Made by a program: the position numbers and the translations under genes. A model generated the notes under the pieces. The model searched no databases. It was given only the letters and a program-made list of their open reading frames with translations, and was not told the DNA's origin. A stretch of DNA of 64,000 nucleotides from JAICYJ01 sp035695105 (GTDB lineage Bacteria > Actinomycetota > Thermoleophilia > Gaiellales > JAICJC01), in NCBI GenBank assembly GCA_035695105.1, contig DASSEV010000099.1, positions 1-64,000 on the forward strand. The letters run 5' to 3'. Positions 17,011 to 24,976 of this stretch are shown here, piece by piece; the stretch's first letter is position 1; each line of letters begins with the position of its first letter.

Positions 17011-17945
17011 CCGCCGTCCGCGCGGTTCTGCACGTACTGGAAGCCGAAGCGGCCCTTCACGCAGAGGTTGCCGCTGGTCACGTCGTGGTCGAGCGGCGAC
17101 GTGACCTTGACGATGCGGTTGTCCTGCACGTGCAGCTCGAGCGTGCAGCCGACCCCGCAGTACGAGCAGATGGTGTCGGTCACCGTCTGCTCGTCCTCCC
17201 GCCACTCGTCGGCCTCTCGCATGTCGTGCTCGCTCTTGAACATGAGCGCGCCCGTCGGGCAGACGGCGATGCAGTTGCCGCAGTAGACACACGCCGAGTC
17301 AGGCAGCGGCGCCGCGTACTCGGTCGCGATCCGCGCGTCAAAGCCGCGGCCCGCCACGGCGATCGCGAACGTGTTCTGCCAGTCCGAGCCGCAGCCCTCC
17401 ACGCACTTGTAGCAGAGGATGCACTTGGAGTAGTCGCGCACGTAGTTCTCATTGTCGACCTTGACCGGCTGGGCAACGGTGGCCGCCGTCTGGCCGTCGC
17501 CGGCGTGGTGGTGCCCGGCCTGCGCGTGATCGCGCTCCCCGGCGGCCGCCGGAGCCGCGGGCGGGCCGTAGCGCTCCGGTCGCGCGCCGTACTCGCCCAT
17601 CCACTCATCCACCCGCCGCGTCGTCGACAGGTCGACGCTGGAGCCGAGGAACTCGAGCACCATCTTGCGGCTGTGGCGCACGCGGTCGCTATCCGTGCGG
17701 ACGACCATGCCCTCCTCCACCTTGCGCGCGCAGGAGGGCACCAGCACCCGCGAGCCCTCGACCTCGACCATGCACACGCGGCAGGCGTTGACCGGCGTCA
17801 GCGTGTCGCCGTAGCAGAGCGTGGGGATGTCCATGCCGCGCGACCGGCAGGCGTCGAGGATGGTCGAGCCCTCGCGGACGCGAACCGGCTCGCCGTCGAT
17901 CAGCACCTCGACGGTGCGGCGGATCTCCACGGGCGTGACGCTCAT
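17007..17945 (-). CDS. Formate dehydrogenase Fe-S subunit: ferredoxin domains plus the detached MGD [4Fe-4S] domain
   Basis: A 312-residue protein equal to the N-terminal part of an ordinary FdhA/NuoG-like subunit. The [2Fe-2S] domain has Cys44, 55, 58 and 72. Two [4Fe-4S] ferredoxin motifs have Cys175, 178, 181, 185 and Cys219, 222, 225, 229. At the end, the molybdopterin oxidoreductase [4Fe-4S] domain has Cys260, 263, 267 and 295 (SYCGVGC, LCVKGRFG with its catalytic-type Lys). The protein then stops. The catalytic remainder is encoded two genes upstream. The His/Cys-ligated cluster normally found near residue 110 is absent (no cysteines there). A His-rich linker lies near 139-149. ATGA overlap with the upstream gene. 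Confidence 0.88.
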   Translation of the reverse strand: MSVTPVEIRRTVEVLIDGEPVRVREGSTILDACRSRGMDIPTLCYGDTLTPVNACRVCMVEVEGSRVLVPSCARKVEEGMVVRTDSDRVRHSRKMVLEFLGSSVDLSTTRRVDEWMGEYGARPERYGPPAAPAAAGERDHAQAGHHHAGDGQTAATVAQPVKVDNENYVRDYSKCILCYKCVEGCGSDWQNTFAIAVAGRGFDARIATEYAAPLPDSACVYCGNCIAVCPTGALMFKSEHDMREADEWREDEQTVTDTICSYCGVGCTLELHVQDNRIVKVTSPLDHDVTSGNLCVKGRFGFQYVQNRADGG

Positions 17946-19801
17946 GCGGCTCCTTGTGGTTGAAAGACGTGCAGCTGGCGGATGGCGGTGTCGATGGCGT
18001 TCGCGGCGGTCTGGCCGAGCCCGCAGATGGACGCGTCGCGCATCGCTTGGGCGATCTCGCCCAGCAGCGCCAGCTCGTCCTCGACGGTGCCGCGCGGCCG
18101 CTCGGATGCGAGCCGCAGCAGCGCCTCCTGCTGGCGCACCGTGCCGACACGGCAGGGCACGCACTGGCCGCATGACTCGTCGCGGAAGAAGGCCGCGATG
18201 CGAAGCAGGATCGGCACCAGGTCGACCGTGTCGTCGAACACCATGACGACACCCGATCCGAGCGTCGCGCCCGCCGCCCGGGTCGCCTCGAATGAGAGCT
18301 CGAGATCGAGCGCGTCGGGGCCGACGAAGCCGCCCGCGGCGCCGCCGAGGAGGATCGCCTTCAGCTGCCGGCCGCCGCGGACGCCACCGGCCATGTCGAG
18401 CACGCTGCCGAGCGTCACCCCGAAGGGCACCTCGTAGAGGCCCGGCCGCTCGACGCAGCCGGACAGGCACAGCAGGCGGGTGCCGGTCGACTGATCCGTG
18501 CCGATCGCCGCGAACGCCTCGCCGCCCTCGAGCACGATGTCGAGCACGTTGATCAGGCTCTCGACGTTGTTGACGACCGTCGGCTTGCCGAACAGGCCCT
18601 CGTCGACGGGGAAGGGCGGCTTGTTCCGCGGCTCGCCGCGCAGCCCCTCGATCGAGTTGAACAGCGCGGTCTCCTCGCCGCAGATGTAGGCGCCGGCGCC
18701 CTTGCGCAGCTCGATGTCGAAGCGAACGCCGTGCCCCATGACGTCGTCGCCGAGCAGCCCCCACTGCCGGGCCTGCGCGACGGCGGATGCCAGCCGCTCC
18801 CACGCCAGCGGATACTCGCCGCGGAGGTAGATGTAGCCGTGCTCGGCGCCGACCGCGAAGCCGGCGATCGTCAGCGCCTCGATCAGGGCAAACGGATCGT
18901 TCTCGATCACGACCCGGTCCTTGAACGTGCCCGGCTCCGACTCGTCGGCGTTGCAGACCACGAGATGGGGGCGGGACGGATTGCGTGCGACCGCCTCCCA
19001 TTTGCGGCCGGTCGGGAACGCCGCGCCGCCGCGCCCGAGCAGCCTGGAGTCGGCCATCTCCCGGATCACGCCCGCCGGGCCGATCTCGAGCGCCCGGCGC
19101 AGCGCGGCGTAGCCGCCCGCGTTGCGGTAGCTCTCGAGGCTGTCCGGGTCGACCACGCCGACGCGGCGCAGCAGGCGCAGGGAGCCCGGATCCGTCTCGC
19201 GCTGCGGCACGATCGTTCCCGCGCCGCCGCCGTCCCCGCCGCCCAGCGCGCCCAGCACGTCGGACGCGGAGGCCGGGGCGATCGACCGCTCGGTGGGCTC
19301 CTCGCCGGCGCGGGTGACCAGCACCGCCGGCGCCTGCTCGCACAGGCCCAGGCAGGGGCTCTCGAGCCAGGTCGCGGAGCCGTCCTGGGTGATCTCGCCG
19401 GCGGAGCCGACGCGCTCCTCGAGGGCTGCCACCAGATCGCCGCTGCCACGGCACATGCAGGCGATGTCGGTGCAGACGTGCACGACCGTCGCCGGCCGCG
19501 GCTCGAGGGCGAACAGCGCATAGAAGCTGGCCACGCCGTATGCCTCGGCGGGCGGGATCGTCAGCCGCCGGCAGATGTAGCCGAGCGCTCCCGGGCTGAT
19601 CCACCCGGCACGCGCTTGCACCTCGTGCAGCACGGGCAGCAGCAGGTGCCGGCGCCCGCGTGCCTCGTGGCCGCCGAGGGCGGACTGCGAGTCGTCGCCG
19701 CGGCGGCCTCCCTCCCACGACGAGCGCGGCGGCCCGAGCAGGGCATCCACGGCGGAGCGCTCCGCCTCGGTCGGCTCCTCGGATGTCAGGCGCAGGTCCA
19801 C
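17942..19801 (-). CDS. NAD-dependent formate dehydrogenase beta subunit, NuoE-NuoF fusion
   Basis: A 619-residue fusion. The NuoE-like thioredoxin-fold [2Fe-2S] domain has Cys110, 115, 150 and 154. The NuoF-like domain has GRGGAAFPTGRKW (about 256) and NADESEPGTFKDR for FMN and NADH, and the [4Fe-4S] ligands CGQCVPC plus Cys593 (ICGLG). It takes electrons from formate oxidation to NAD (or the reverse). The GTG start shares one base with the stop codon of the catalytic gene (TAGTG), and its TGA overlaps the ATG of the Fe-S gene. The first 50 residues are poorly conserved. Confidence 0.93.
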   Translation of the reverse strand: MDLRLTSEEPTEAERSAVDALLGPPRSSWEGGRRGDDSQSALGGHEARGRRHLLLPVLHEVQARAGWISPGALGYICRRLTIPPAEAYGVASFYALFALEPRPATVVHVCTDIACMCRGSGDLVAALEERVGSAGEITQDGSATWLESPCLGLCEQAPAVLVTRAGEEPTERSIAPASASDVLGALGGGDGGGAGTIVPQRETDPGSLRLLRRVGVVDPDSLESYRNAGGYAALRRALEIGPAGVIREMADSRLLGRGGAAFPTGRKWEAVARNPSRPHLVVCNADESEPGTFKDRVVIENDPFALIEALTIAGFAVGAEHGYIYLRGEYPLAWERLASAVAQARQWGLLGDDVMGHGVRFDIELRKGAGAYICGEETALFNSIEGLRGEPRNKPPFPVDEGLFGKPTVVNNVESLINVLDIVLEGGEAFAAIGTDQSTGTRLLCLSGCVERPGLYEVPFGVTLGSVLDMAGGVRGGRQLKAILLGGAAGGFVGPDALDLELSFEATRAAGATLGSGVVMVFDDTVDLVPILLRIAAFFRDESCGQCVPCRVGTVRQQEALLRLASERPRGTVEDELALLGEIAQAMRDASICGLGQTAANAIDTAIRQLHVFQPQGAA

Positions 19802-21741
19802 TAGCGGGCGGGCACGGCCGCCGTCGCGGGCTGGTCGCGTCGCTCGAGCACCTCGAGCTTCTCGACCCTGATCGCGGCCGCCTTGAACTCGGCGGTGCCG
19901 GACTTGGGGTCGGTGGCCTCGATGGTGAGCACGTTGGTCTCGACCTGGTCGGGGAAGTGCAGCGTCATGAAGGCGAGGCCCGGCCGCAGCGACGCGTCGA
20001 TGCGCACGGGGGCCGTGACCGATCCGCGCCGGGAGCTGATCAGCACCTCCTCGCCGTCGGCGATGCCCAGCCGCTCGCAGTCCTCCGGCGAGAGGTCGAG
20101 CGTCTCGCCGCGGCGCAGCGGCGAGGAGTAGCCGCCGCTCTGCACCCCGGTGTTGTAGGAGTCGAGGCGGCGGCCCGTCGTGAGGCGGATCGGGAAGTCG
20201 TCGTCGAGCTCATCGACGGGCGGGTCATGGACGACCACGTTGAACGGGGCGCGCGGCCCCGTGACCGGCTCGTCCCACAGCCGCGCATGGAGGAACGGCG
20301 AGCCGGTGTCGTCCTCGTCGAAGCACGGCCACTGGATGCCACCCAGGCGCTCGAGCTTCTCGTAGCTCATGCCGGCGTGCATCGGCGACAGCGACCGCAG
20401 CTCGTTCCAGACCTCCTCGGCGCTCTCGTAGCGCATGTCGTAGCCCATCCGGCGGGCGATCTCGCACACGATCTCGATGTCGTCACGCGCCTGGCCGGGC
20501 GGGTCGAGCGCCTTGCGGACGCGCTGGACGCGGCGCTCGCTGTTGGTCACGGTCCCGTCCGACTCGCACCAGCTCGCCGATGCGGGAAGCACGACGTCCG
20601 CCAGCTCGGCGGTGCGGGTGAGGAAGATGTCCTGCACGACCAGGTGGTCGAGGCTCTCGAGCAGATGCATGGTGTGCTTCGCGTCGGCCTCGGACTGGGC
20701 CGGGTTCTCTCCGACCACGTACACCGCCCGCAGCTCGCCCCGCTCCATCGCCTGGAACATCTGGGTCAGGTGCCAGCCGTAGCGGGGCTGGATCGTCGTG
20801 CCCCACGCCTGCTCGAAGCGGGCGCGCGCGGCATGGTCGGCCTCGATGTCCTGGAAGCCGGGCAGCTTGTTGGGGATCGCGCCCATGTCGCCGCCGCCCT
20901 GGACGTTGTTCTGGCCGCGCAGCGGGTTGAGGCCCGAGCCGTAGCGTCCGACGTGGCCCGTCAGGAGCGCCAGGTTGATCAGCGAGAAGACGTTGTCGAC
21001 GGCGTTGTGGTGCTCGGTGATGCCGAGCGTCCAGCAGATCATCGCCCGGTCGGCGCGGGCATAGGCATGGGCCGCATCGCGGATCAGGTCGGCCGGAACG
21101 CCGGTCTCCTCCTCGCCGCGCTCGAGCGTCCACTCCTCCACGCTGGCCGCGTACTCGTCGAAGCCGGTGGTCGCGCGCTCGATGAACTCCCGGTTGTGCA
21201 GCCCCTGATGGATGATCTCGCGGGCCATCGCGTTCGAGAGCGCGATGTCGGTTCCGACGTCGATGCCGAGCCAGCCGTCGGCCCACTGGGCCGAGCTGGT
21301 GCGGCGGGGATCGACGACGTACAGGCGCGCGCCGCTGTTCACCGCCTTGAGGACGTGATGGAAGAAGATCGGATGGGTTTCGCGGGCGTTCGACCCCCAC
21401 AGCAGGATCAGGTCGGTCTCCCTCACCTCCTGGTAGGAGCTGGTGCCGCCCCCGGCCCCGAACACCGTCGCCAGACCGACGACGCTTGGTGCGTGTCAGG
21501 TCCGGTTACAGCTGTCGACGTTGTTCGAGCCCATGACGGCCCGCGTGAACTTCTGCGTCACGAAGTTCACCTCGTTGGTCGCCTTGGAGCAGCTGAACAG
21601 GCCGAACGCTCCGGGGCCGGCCTCGCGCGCGGCGCGGAAGCCTTCCGCGGCGCGGTCGAGCGCCTCGTCCCAGGTCGCGGGCCGAAGCACGCCGTTCTCG
21701 CGCACCAGCGGCTCGGTCAGCCGAGTCAGTTGTCGTGGCAT
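19801..21741 (-). CDS. fdhA: Selenocysteine-containing formate dehydrogenase catalytic subunit (split form)
   Basis: A 646-residue product if UGA at 21496-21498 (codon 82) is read as Sec. The frame is continuous in homology across it: NVDSCNRT-Sec-HAPSVVGLATV matches the family's NRxC/U-HxPSV active site, with His after Sec. LRGQNNVQGGGDMG carries the catalytic Arg. The C-terminal molybdopterin dinucleotide domain (TTGRRLDSYNTGVQSGGYS) is complete. The protein begins at PRQLTRLTEPLVRENG, just after the point where the family's [4Fe-4S] domain ends; that domain is in the gene two downstream. It starts at ATG after a near-perfect Shine-Dalgarno. A reader that stops at UGA would yield an 81-residue stub plus a truncated enzyme. 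Confidence 0.92.
21463..21491 (-). promoter_or_regulatory. Bacterial SECIS element after the UGA codon
   Basis: Read on the minus strand, 11 nt after UGA comes a 7-bp stem CGUCGUC / GGCGACG (one U-G pair) with the pentaloop GGUCU at 21473-21477. This apical loop is the same as in E. coli fdhF. CAC and GUG extend the stem across a 4-nt bulge. Position, stem and loop all fit recognition by SelB. Confidence 0.88.
21496..21498 (-). other. In-frame UGA read as selenocysteine (Sec82 of FdhA)
   Basis: TGA on the minus strand, in frame with both the upstream 81 codons and the downstream 564 codons of the catalytic subunit. The residue sits where formate dehydrogenases have catalytic Cys or Sec. Confidence 0.92.
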
Positions 21742-21747
21742 GGATCC

Positions 21748-21757
21748 ATCACCTCCT
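21748..21757 (-). promoter_or_regulatory. Near-perfect Shine-Dalgarno of fdhA
   Basis: AGGAGGTGAT on the minus strand, complementary to the 16S anti-SD, lies 6 nt before the ATG. It fixes the start at 21741 and suggests strong translation of the operon. Confidence 0.8.
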
Positions 21758-21952
21758 CCCGCTCCGTCGCAGGGTCACAACGCCCGGCGCAACCGGGCAT
21801 GGGGAATCATTGCCGACCTGCGGGCGCCCGTAAAGTGGACCGACACCCACACTGGCACGCGGCCGGCTGGCCGGAGGCGCCATCCCGGGATGGTGAGAAG
21901 GTGGCGAACGGCGGCTCCGAGCGGCGCCACCGACGGTACACTCGGGCCTGTC
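21758..21952. promoter_or_regulatory. Divergent leader between the fdh operon and the cNBD gene
   Basis: About 195 bp. A hairpin GCCCGG-CGCAA-CCGGGC (21782-21798) lies in the fdh leader. TACACT at 21938-21943 lies 9 nt before the GTG of the cNBD gene and is a likely -10. No clear fdh promoter was seen. Confidence 0.4.
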
Positions 21953-22345
21953 GTGCACCCGGATCCCGCAGACCTGACGCGCCATGACCTGTTTGCAGGT
22001 CTCGACGAGGCGCAGCTCCAGCAGCTGGCGTCGTGGTTCGAGATCGAGGAGTTCTCAGCGGGGCAGGCGATCGTCCGCTACGGCGCCGCCGGGTACGCCT
22101 TCTATGTGATCGACGCGGGAACGATGCGCGTCGAGGTGGACGGGCGCGACCCGGTGACGCTCGGCCCCGGCTCGCCCGTGGGCGAGATGGCGTTCTTCGG
22201 GAACGGCCGGCGAAACGCCGAGGTGACGGCCGAGACGGACGGCCGCGTCCTGGCCATGTTCGGGACGCGCTTCCGGGAGCTGCAGCTGGAGCTGCCGGCG
22301 GTGGCCGAGCGGCTCGAGGCGCTGGTCACCCAGCGCAGCGCCTGA
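21953..22345 (+). CDS. Stand-alone cyclic-nucleotide-binding domain protein
   Basis: A 130-residue protein consisting of one CAP-type cNMP domain: HDLFAGLDEAQLQQLASWFE, then GQAIVRYGAAGYAFYVIDAG, then GSPVGEMAFFGNGRRNAEVTAE. The usual cassette Arg-(Ala/Ser) is replaced around GNGRRNAEV, so ligand binding is uncertain. It has no helix-turn-helix. It is divergent from the Sec formate dehydrogenase operon, so a sensing role for that operon is possible but unproven. Starts at GTG. Confidence 0.75.
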   Translation: MHPDPADLTRHDLFAGLDEAQLQQLASWFEIEEFSAGQAIVRYGAAGYAFYVIDAGTMRVEVDGRDPVTLGPGSPVGEMAFFGNGRRNAEVTAETDGRVLAMFGTRFRELQLELPAVAERLEALVTQRSA

Positions 22346-22507
22346 GCGGACAGCATCGCCGGCCGTCACGGCGGCTGTGACCGCCCACGCCAATTATTGG
22401 AGACCAAGTCGTACCAGGCGGCCGTGACCGCGCTGTGACCGGGTCGTGACGCGAGCCGGACGCGCGGCCGTCAGTTCAGGTGGTGCGGCGAACTCCGAAA
22501 CGATCGA

Positions 22508-22580
22508 TGGCGAGGGGCAGAGTCGAACTGCCGACACCGCGATTTTCAGTCGCGTGCTCTACCAACTGAGCTACCTCGCC
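22508..22580 (-). tRNA. tRNA-Phe (GAA)
   Basis: A 73-nt cloverleaf on the minus strand. Acceptor stem GGCGAGG/CCTCGCC with discriminator A, D arm GCTC/GAGC, anticodon stem CGCGA/TCGCG with loop CTGAAAA (anticodon GAA), T arm GGCAG-TTCGACT-CTGCC. CCA is not encoded. Confidence 0.95.
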
Positions 22581-22617
22581 GCGGGCGACAGTCTACCGGC
22601 ACCTCGAGCGACACCAC

Positions 22618-22665
22618 GAAAAGAAACGGCCTCCGGGACGGTGCTACCGCTCCGCGAAGGCCGTT
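22618..22665 (-). terminator. Intrinsic terminator of the moaC-hem-SAM hydrolase operon
   Basis: On the minus strand, AACGGCCT pairs with AGGCCGTT around a 25-nt partly structured loop and is followed by TTTCTTTTC. It lies about 60 nt after the SAM hydrolase stop and before tRNA-Phe. Confidence 0.75.
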
Positions 22666-22721
22666 CTGTGCGATCCATCCCACCACTCCGCGCAGCCGGC
22701 GTCAAGGGGGGTCGCCGAGGT

Positions 22722-23543
22722 TCACACCTCAGGTGTCGGCGAGAAGTCGATCGCGACCAGGTCGAGCGGGTCGGCATCGACCAGCTCGGCCGCGTTGCCG
22801 CGGTTGATCGCCACGGACAGCCGCTGCTCGGAGTCCTCGTAGACCACGAGATCGCCGCCCTCGACGTCCGCGAACGTGAGGGCGCAGGTGGCGAAGTAGC
22901 GGTCGTCGCGGTGCCGCAGCTCGACGATGCGCCCGTTCTCGAACAGCCCGTCGACGTCGGCGAGCACCGCCGACAGCTGCAGGTTCCCGAACCGGTCGAT
23001 CTGCTGCACGGCCGCCGTGAGCACCGAGCCCTCGACCTCGGCGCCGGGCTCCGCGACGCGGACGAGCGCGCCGGGATCGACCGCGTGGCCCAGCTCGGCC
23101 GGATCGGCGCCGGAGGCGAGGTGCCCGCAGACGGGCGAGAACACGTCCCGGCCGTGGAACGTGCGCGAGACCGCCGGCAGCATGAACCGCGTCTCGGTGA
23201 TCTCGACCGCCAGCTCGATGCCCCCGCAGGCCTCGGCCGCCGGAATCAGCAGACCGTTGTCCGGTCCGACGAACAGCCGGCCGTCCGCACTGCGCAGGCA
23301 GACCGCCCGGCGCTCCGAACCGACGCCGGGATCGACGACCGCCATGTGCACCCCGACCGGCAGGTAGGGGATCGACGCCGCCAGCACGCGCGCTCCCTGG
23401 CCGACCGACTGCGGCCGGATGCCGTGCGCCAGGTGGATCACCTCGGCGTCCGGGCAGGTGCGCACGATCACGCCGTGGCAGATGCCGACGAACGGATCCG
23501 ACGAGCCGAAGTCGGAGAGGAAGGTGACGACCGGGCGGGTCAC
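22722..23543 (-). CDS. SAM hydrolase (SAM hydroxide adenosyltransferase, DUF62)
   Basis: About 273 residues of the fluorinase/DUF62 family. FLSDFGSSDPFVG is the N-terminal SAM-binding loop, VVDPGVGSERRAV and GPDNGLL follow, and SRTFHGRDVFSPV carries the Arg/His that activate water in hydrolase members. It cleaves SAM to adenosine and methionine. The 23-residue loop that marks fluorinases is not evident. It is the last gene before the terminator, and its GTG overlaps the cobA-hemD stop (GTGA). The link to heme genes is positional only. Confidence 0.88.
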   Translation of the reverse strand: MTRPVVTFLSDFGSSDPFVGICHGVIVRTCPDAEVIHLAHGIRPQSVGQGARVLAASIPYLPVGVHMAVVDPGVGSERRAVCLRSADGRLFVGPDNGLLIPAAEACGGIELAVEITETRFMLPAVSRTFHGRDVFSPVCGHLASGADPAELGHAVDPGALVRVAEPGAEVEGSVLTAAVQQIDRFGNLQLSAVLADVDGLFENGRIVELRHRDDRYFATCALTFADVEGGDLVVYEDSEQRLSVAINRGNAAELVDADPLDLVAIDFSPTPEV

Positions 23544-24976
23544 GGCCTCGATGCTACTGCGAGCACCGCCTCGACCAGCCCATCCACGTCGTGCGGATCG
23601 GCCTCCGCCACCGGCTCGATGCCGTGGGCCCGCAGCGACGCGGTCGTGATCGGGCCGATGGACACCGCCCGCAGCCGCTCGGGGCTGCCCGCGGGGAGGG
23701 CCGCCACGACGTTGTCGACGGTCGACGAGGAGGTGAACGTGACCAGGTCGGCGCCGAGCACGGCATCGGCGTCCACCGGCTCCCGCACGGTGCGGTACAG
23801 GTGGAGCACGTCGACCTCGGCGCCACCCGCCCGGAGGCCGTCCGGCAGTGCCGGCCGCGCTCCCTCGGCGGTCGCCACCAGCGCGCGCTTGCCCCTCACA
23901 TCGCCGAGCGCGGGGACGATGGCGTCGGACATCGCCTGATCGGGCAGCACGTCCGCCACGATCCCGCGCCGGAGCAGCGCGTCGGCCGTGGCCCTGCCCA
24001 CCGCCGCGACGGTCACCCCGTGGAGCGAGCGCACGTCCCCGTCCAGCAGCCGCTCCACCCCGTTCGCACTGGTCAGGCAGACGATGTCGTAGGCGCCGAG
24101 GTCGGGCCGGTGAAACGGCAGGTGCTCGATGGCGATCGCCGGCGCCTCGACCACGTCGGCGCCCAGCTCCGACAGCCGCGCCGCCAGGCCGCTGGCCTGG
24201 GGACGGGCGCGCGTGACGACGACCCGCCGTCCGAACAGCGGACGCCGCTCCCACCACGCCAGCCGGTCGTGCAGCGCTGCCACCGGACCCACCAGCGTGA
24301 TGGCCGGCGCGCGCATGTCCGCGGCGGCCTCCGCGATGCCGCCCAGCGTCGAGACGACGGTGCGCTGGCCGGGGCGCGTGCCGTTGGAGATCACGGCGGC
24401 CGGCGTGTCGGATGCCATCCCGTGCTCGATCAGCCTGGCCGCGTTGCCCGCGAGCGAGCGGACGCCCATCAGGAAGACCAGCGTGCCGGGCGTCGCGGCC
24501 AGCGAAGCCCAGTCGAGGTCGCTCGACTCCTTGTCCGGATCCTCGTGCCCGGTGACGACGGTCACCTGCGCCGCCATGCCGCGCTGCGTCACGGGGATTC
24601 CGGCGTACGCGGGCACGGCGTACGCCGACGAGATGCCGGGCACGACCTCCCAGGCGATGCTTGCGTCGTCGAGCGCGAGCGCCTCCTCGCCGCCCCGGCC
24701 GAAGATGAACGGGTCGCCGCCTTTCAGCCGGACGACACATGGCCAGCGGCGCCCCAGCTCGACCAGCACGTCGTTGATCTGATCCTGGGTCAGCGCGTGG
24801 CGGTTCGGCTCCTTGCCGGCGTAGATGCGCTCGGCGGACGCAGGTGCGAGCGCGACGATGCGCGGGTCGGCCAGGCGGTCGTACACCAGCGCGTCGCAGC
24901 GCTCGAGCAGCTCCCGTCCGCGAACCGTCAGCAGACCCGGATCACCGGGCCCGGCTCCGACCAGGTAGACCGTCAT
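23540..24976 (-). CDS. cobA-hemD: Bifunctional uroporphyrinogen-III C-methyltransferase / uroporphyrinogen-III synthase
   Basis: A 478-residue fusion. Residues 1-240 are CobA/SUMT: VGAGPGDPGLLTVRG, RLKGGDPFIFGRGGEE, VVPGISSAYAVPAY and VTGHEDP. Residues 243-478 are HemD: VVVTRARPQASGLAARL, CLTSANGVERLL, VATAEGARPALPDGL and VTFTSSSTVDNVV. It closes hydroxymethylbilane to uroporphyrinogen III and methylates it at C2 and C7 for siroheme or corrin. The ATG overlaps the hemC stop (ATGA). Confidence 0.95.
   Translation of the reverse strand: MTVYLVGAGPGDPGLLTVRGRELLERCDALVYDRLADPRIVALAPASAERIYAGKEPNRHALTQDQINDVLVELGRRWPCVVRLKGGDPFIFGRGGEEALALDDASIAWEVVPGISSAYAVPAYAGIPVTQRGMAAQVTVVTGHEDPDKESSDLDWASLAATPGTLVFLMGVRSLAGNAARLIEHGMASDTPAAVISNGTRPGQRTVVSTLGGIAEAAADMRAPAITLVGPVAALHDRLAWWERRPLFGRRVVVTRARPQASGLAARLSELGADVVEAPAIAIEHLPFHRPDLGAYDIVCLTSANGVERLLDGDVRSLHGVTVAAVGRATADALLRRGIVADVLPDQAMSDAIVPALGDVRGKRALVATAEGARPALPDGLRAGGAEVDVLHLYRTVREPVDADAVLGADLVTFTSSSTVDNVVAALPAGSPERLRAVSIGPITTASLRAHGIEPVAEADPHDVDGLVEAVLAVASRP

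Noticed and set aside
17007..19718. A 903-codon frame joining out-of-frame sequence to the Fe-S subunit
   Set aside because: Its N-terminal two thirds are a shadow of the NuoEF gene; the real gene begins at 17945 with an ATGA overlap and a clear [2Fe-2S] domain.
19801..21465. Reading the formate dehydrogenase as a pseudogene broken by a stop
   Set aside because: Only one UGA interrupts the frame, at the catalytic position, followed by a proper SECIS hairpin; both flanks are intact.
21782..21798. Hairpin in the fdh leader as a molybdenum cofactor riboswitch
   Set aside because: It is a single 6-bp stem with none of the multi-helix structure of the Moco RNA motif.
22360..22460. GTCAC-N7-GTGAC and further GTGAC copies after the cNBD gene as CRP sites
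   Set aside because: They lie downstream of the gene and match the TGTGA-N6-TCACA pattern poorly; no promoter is nearby.
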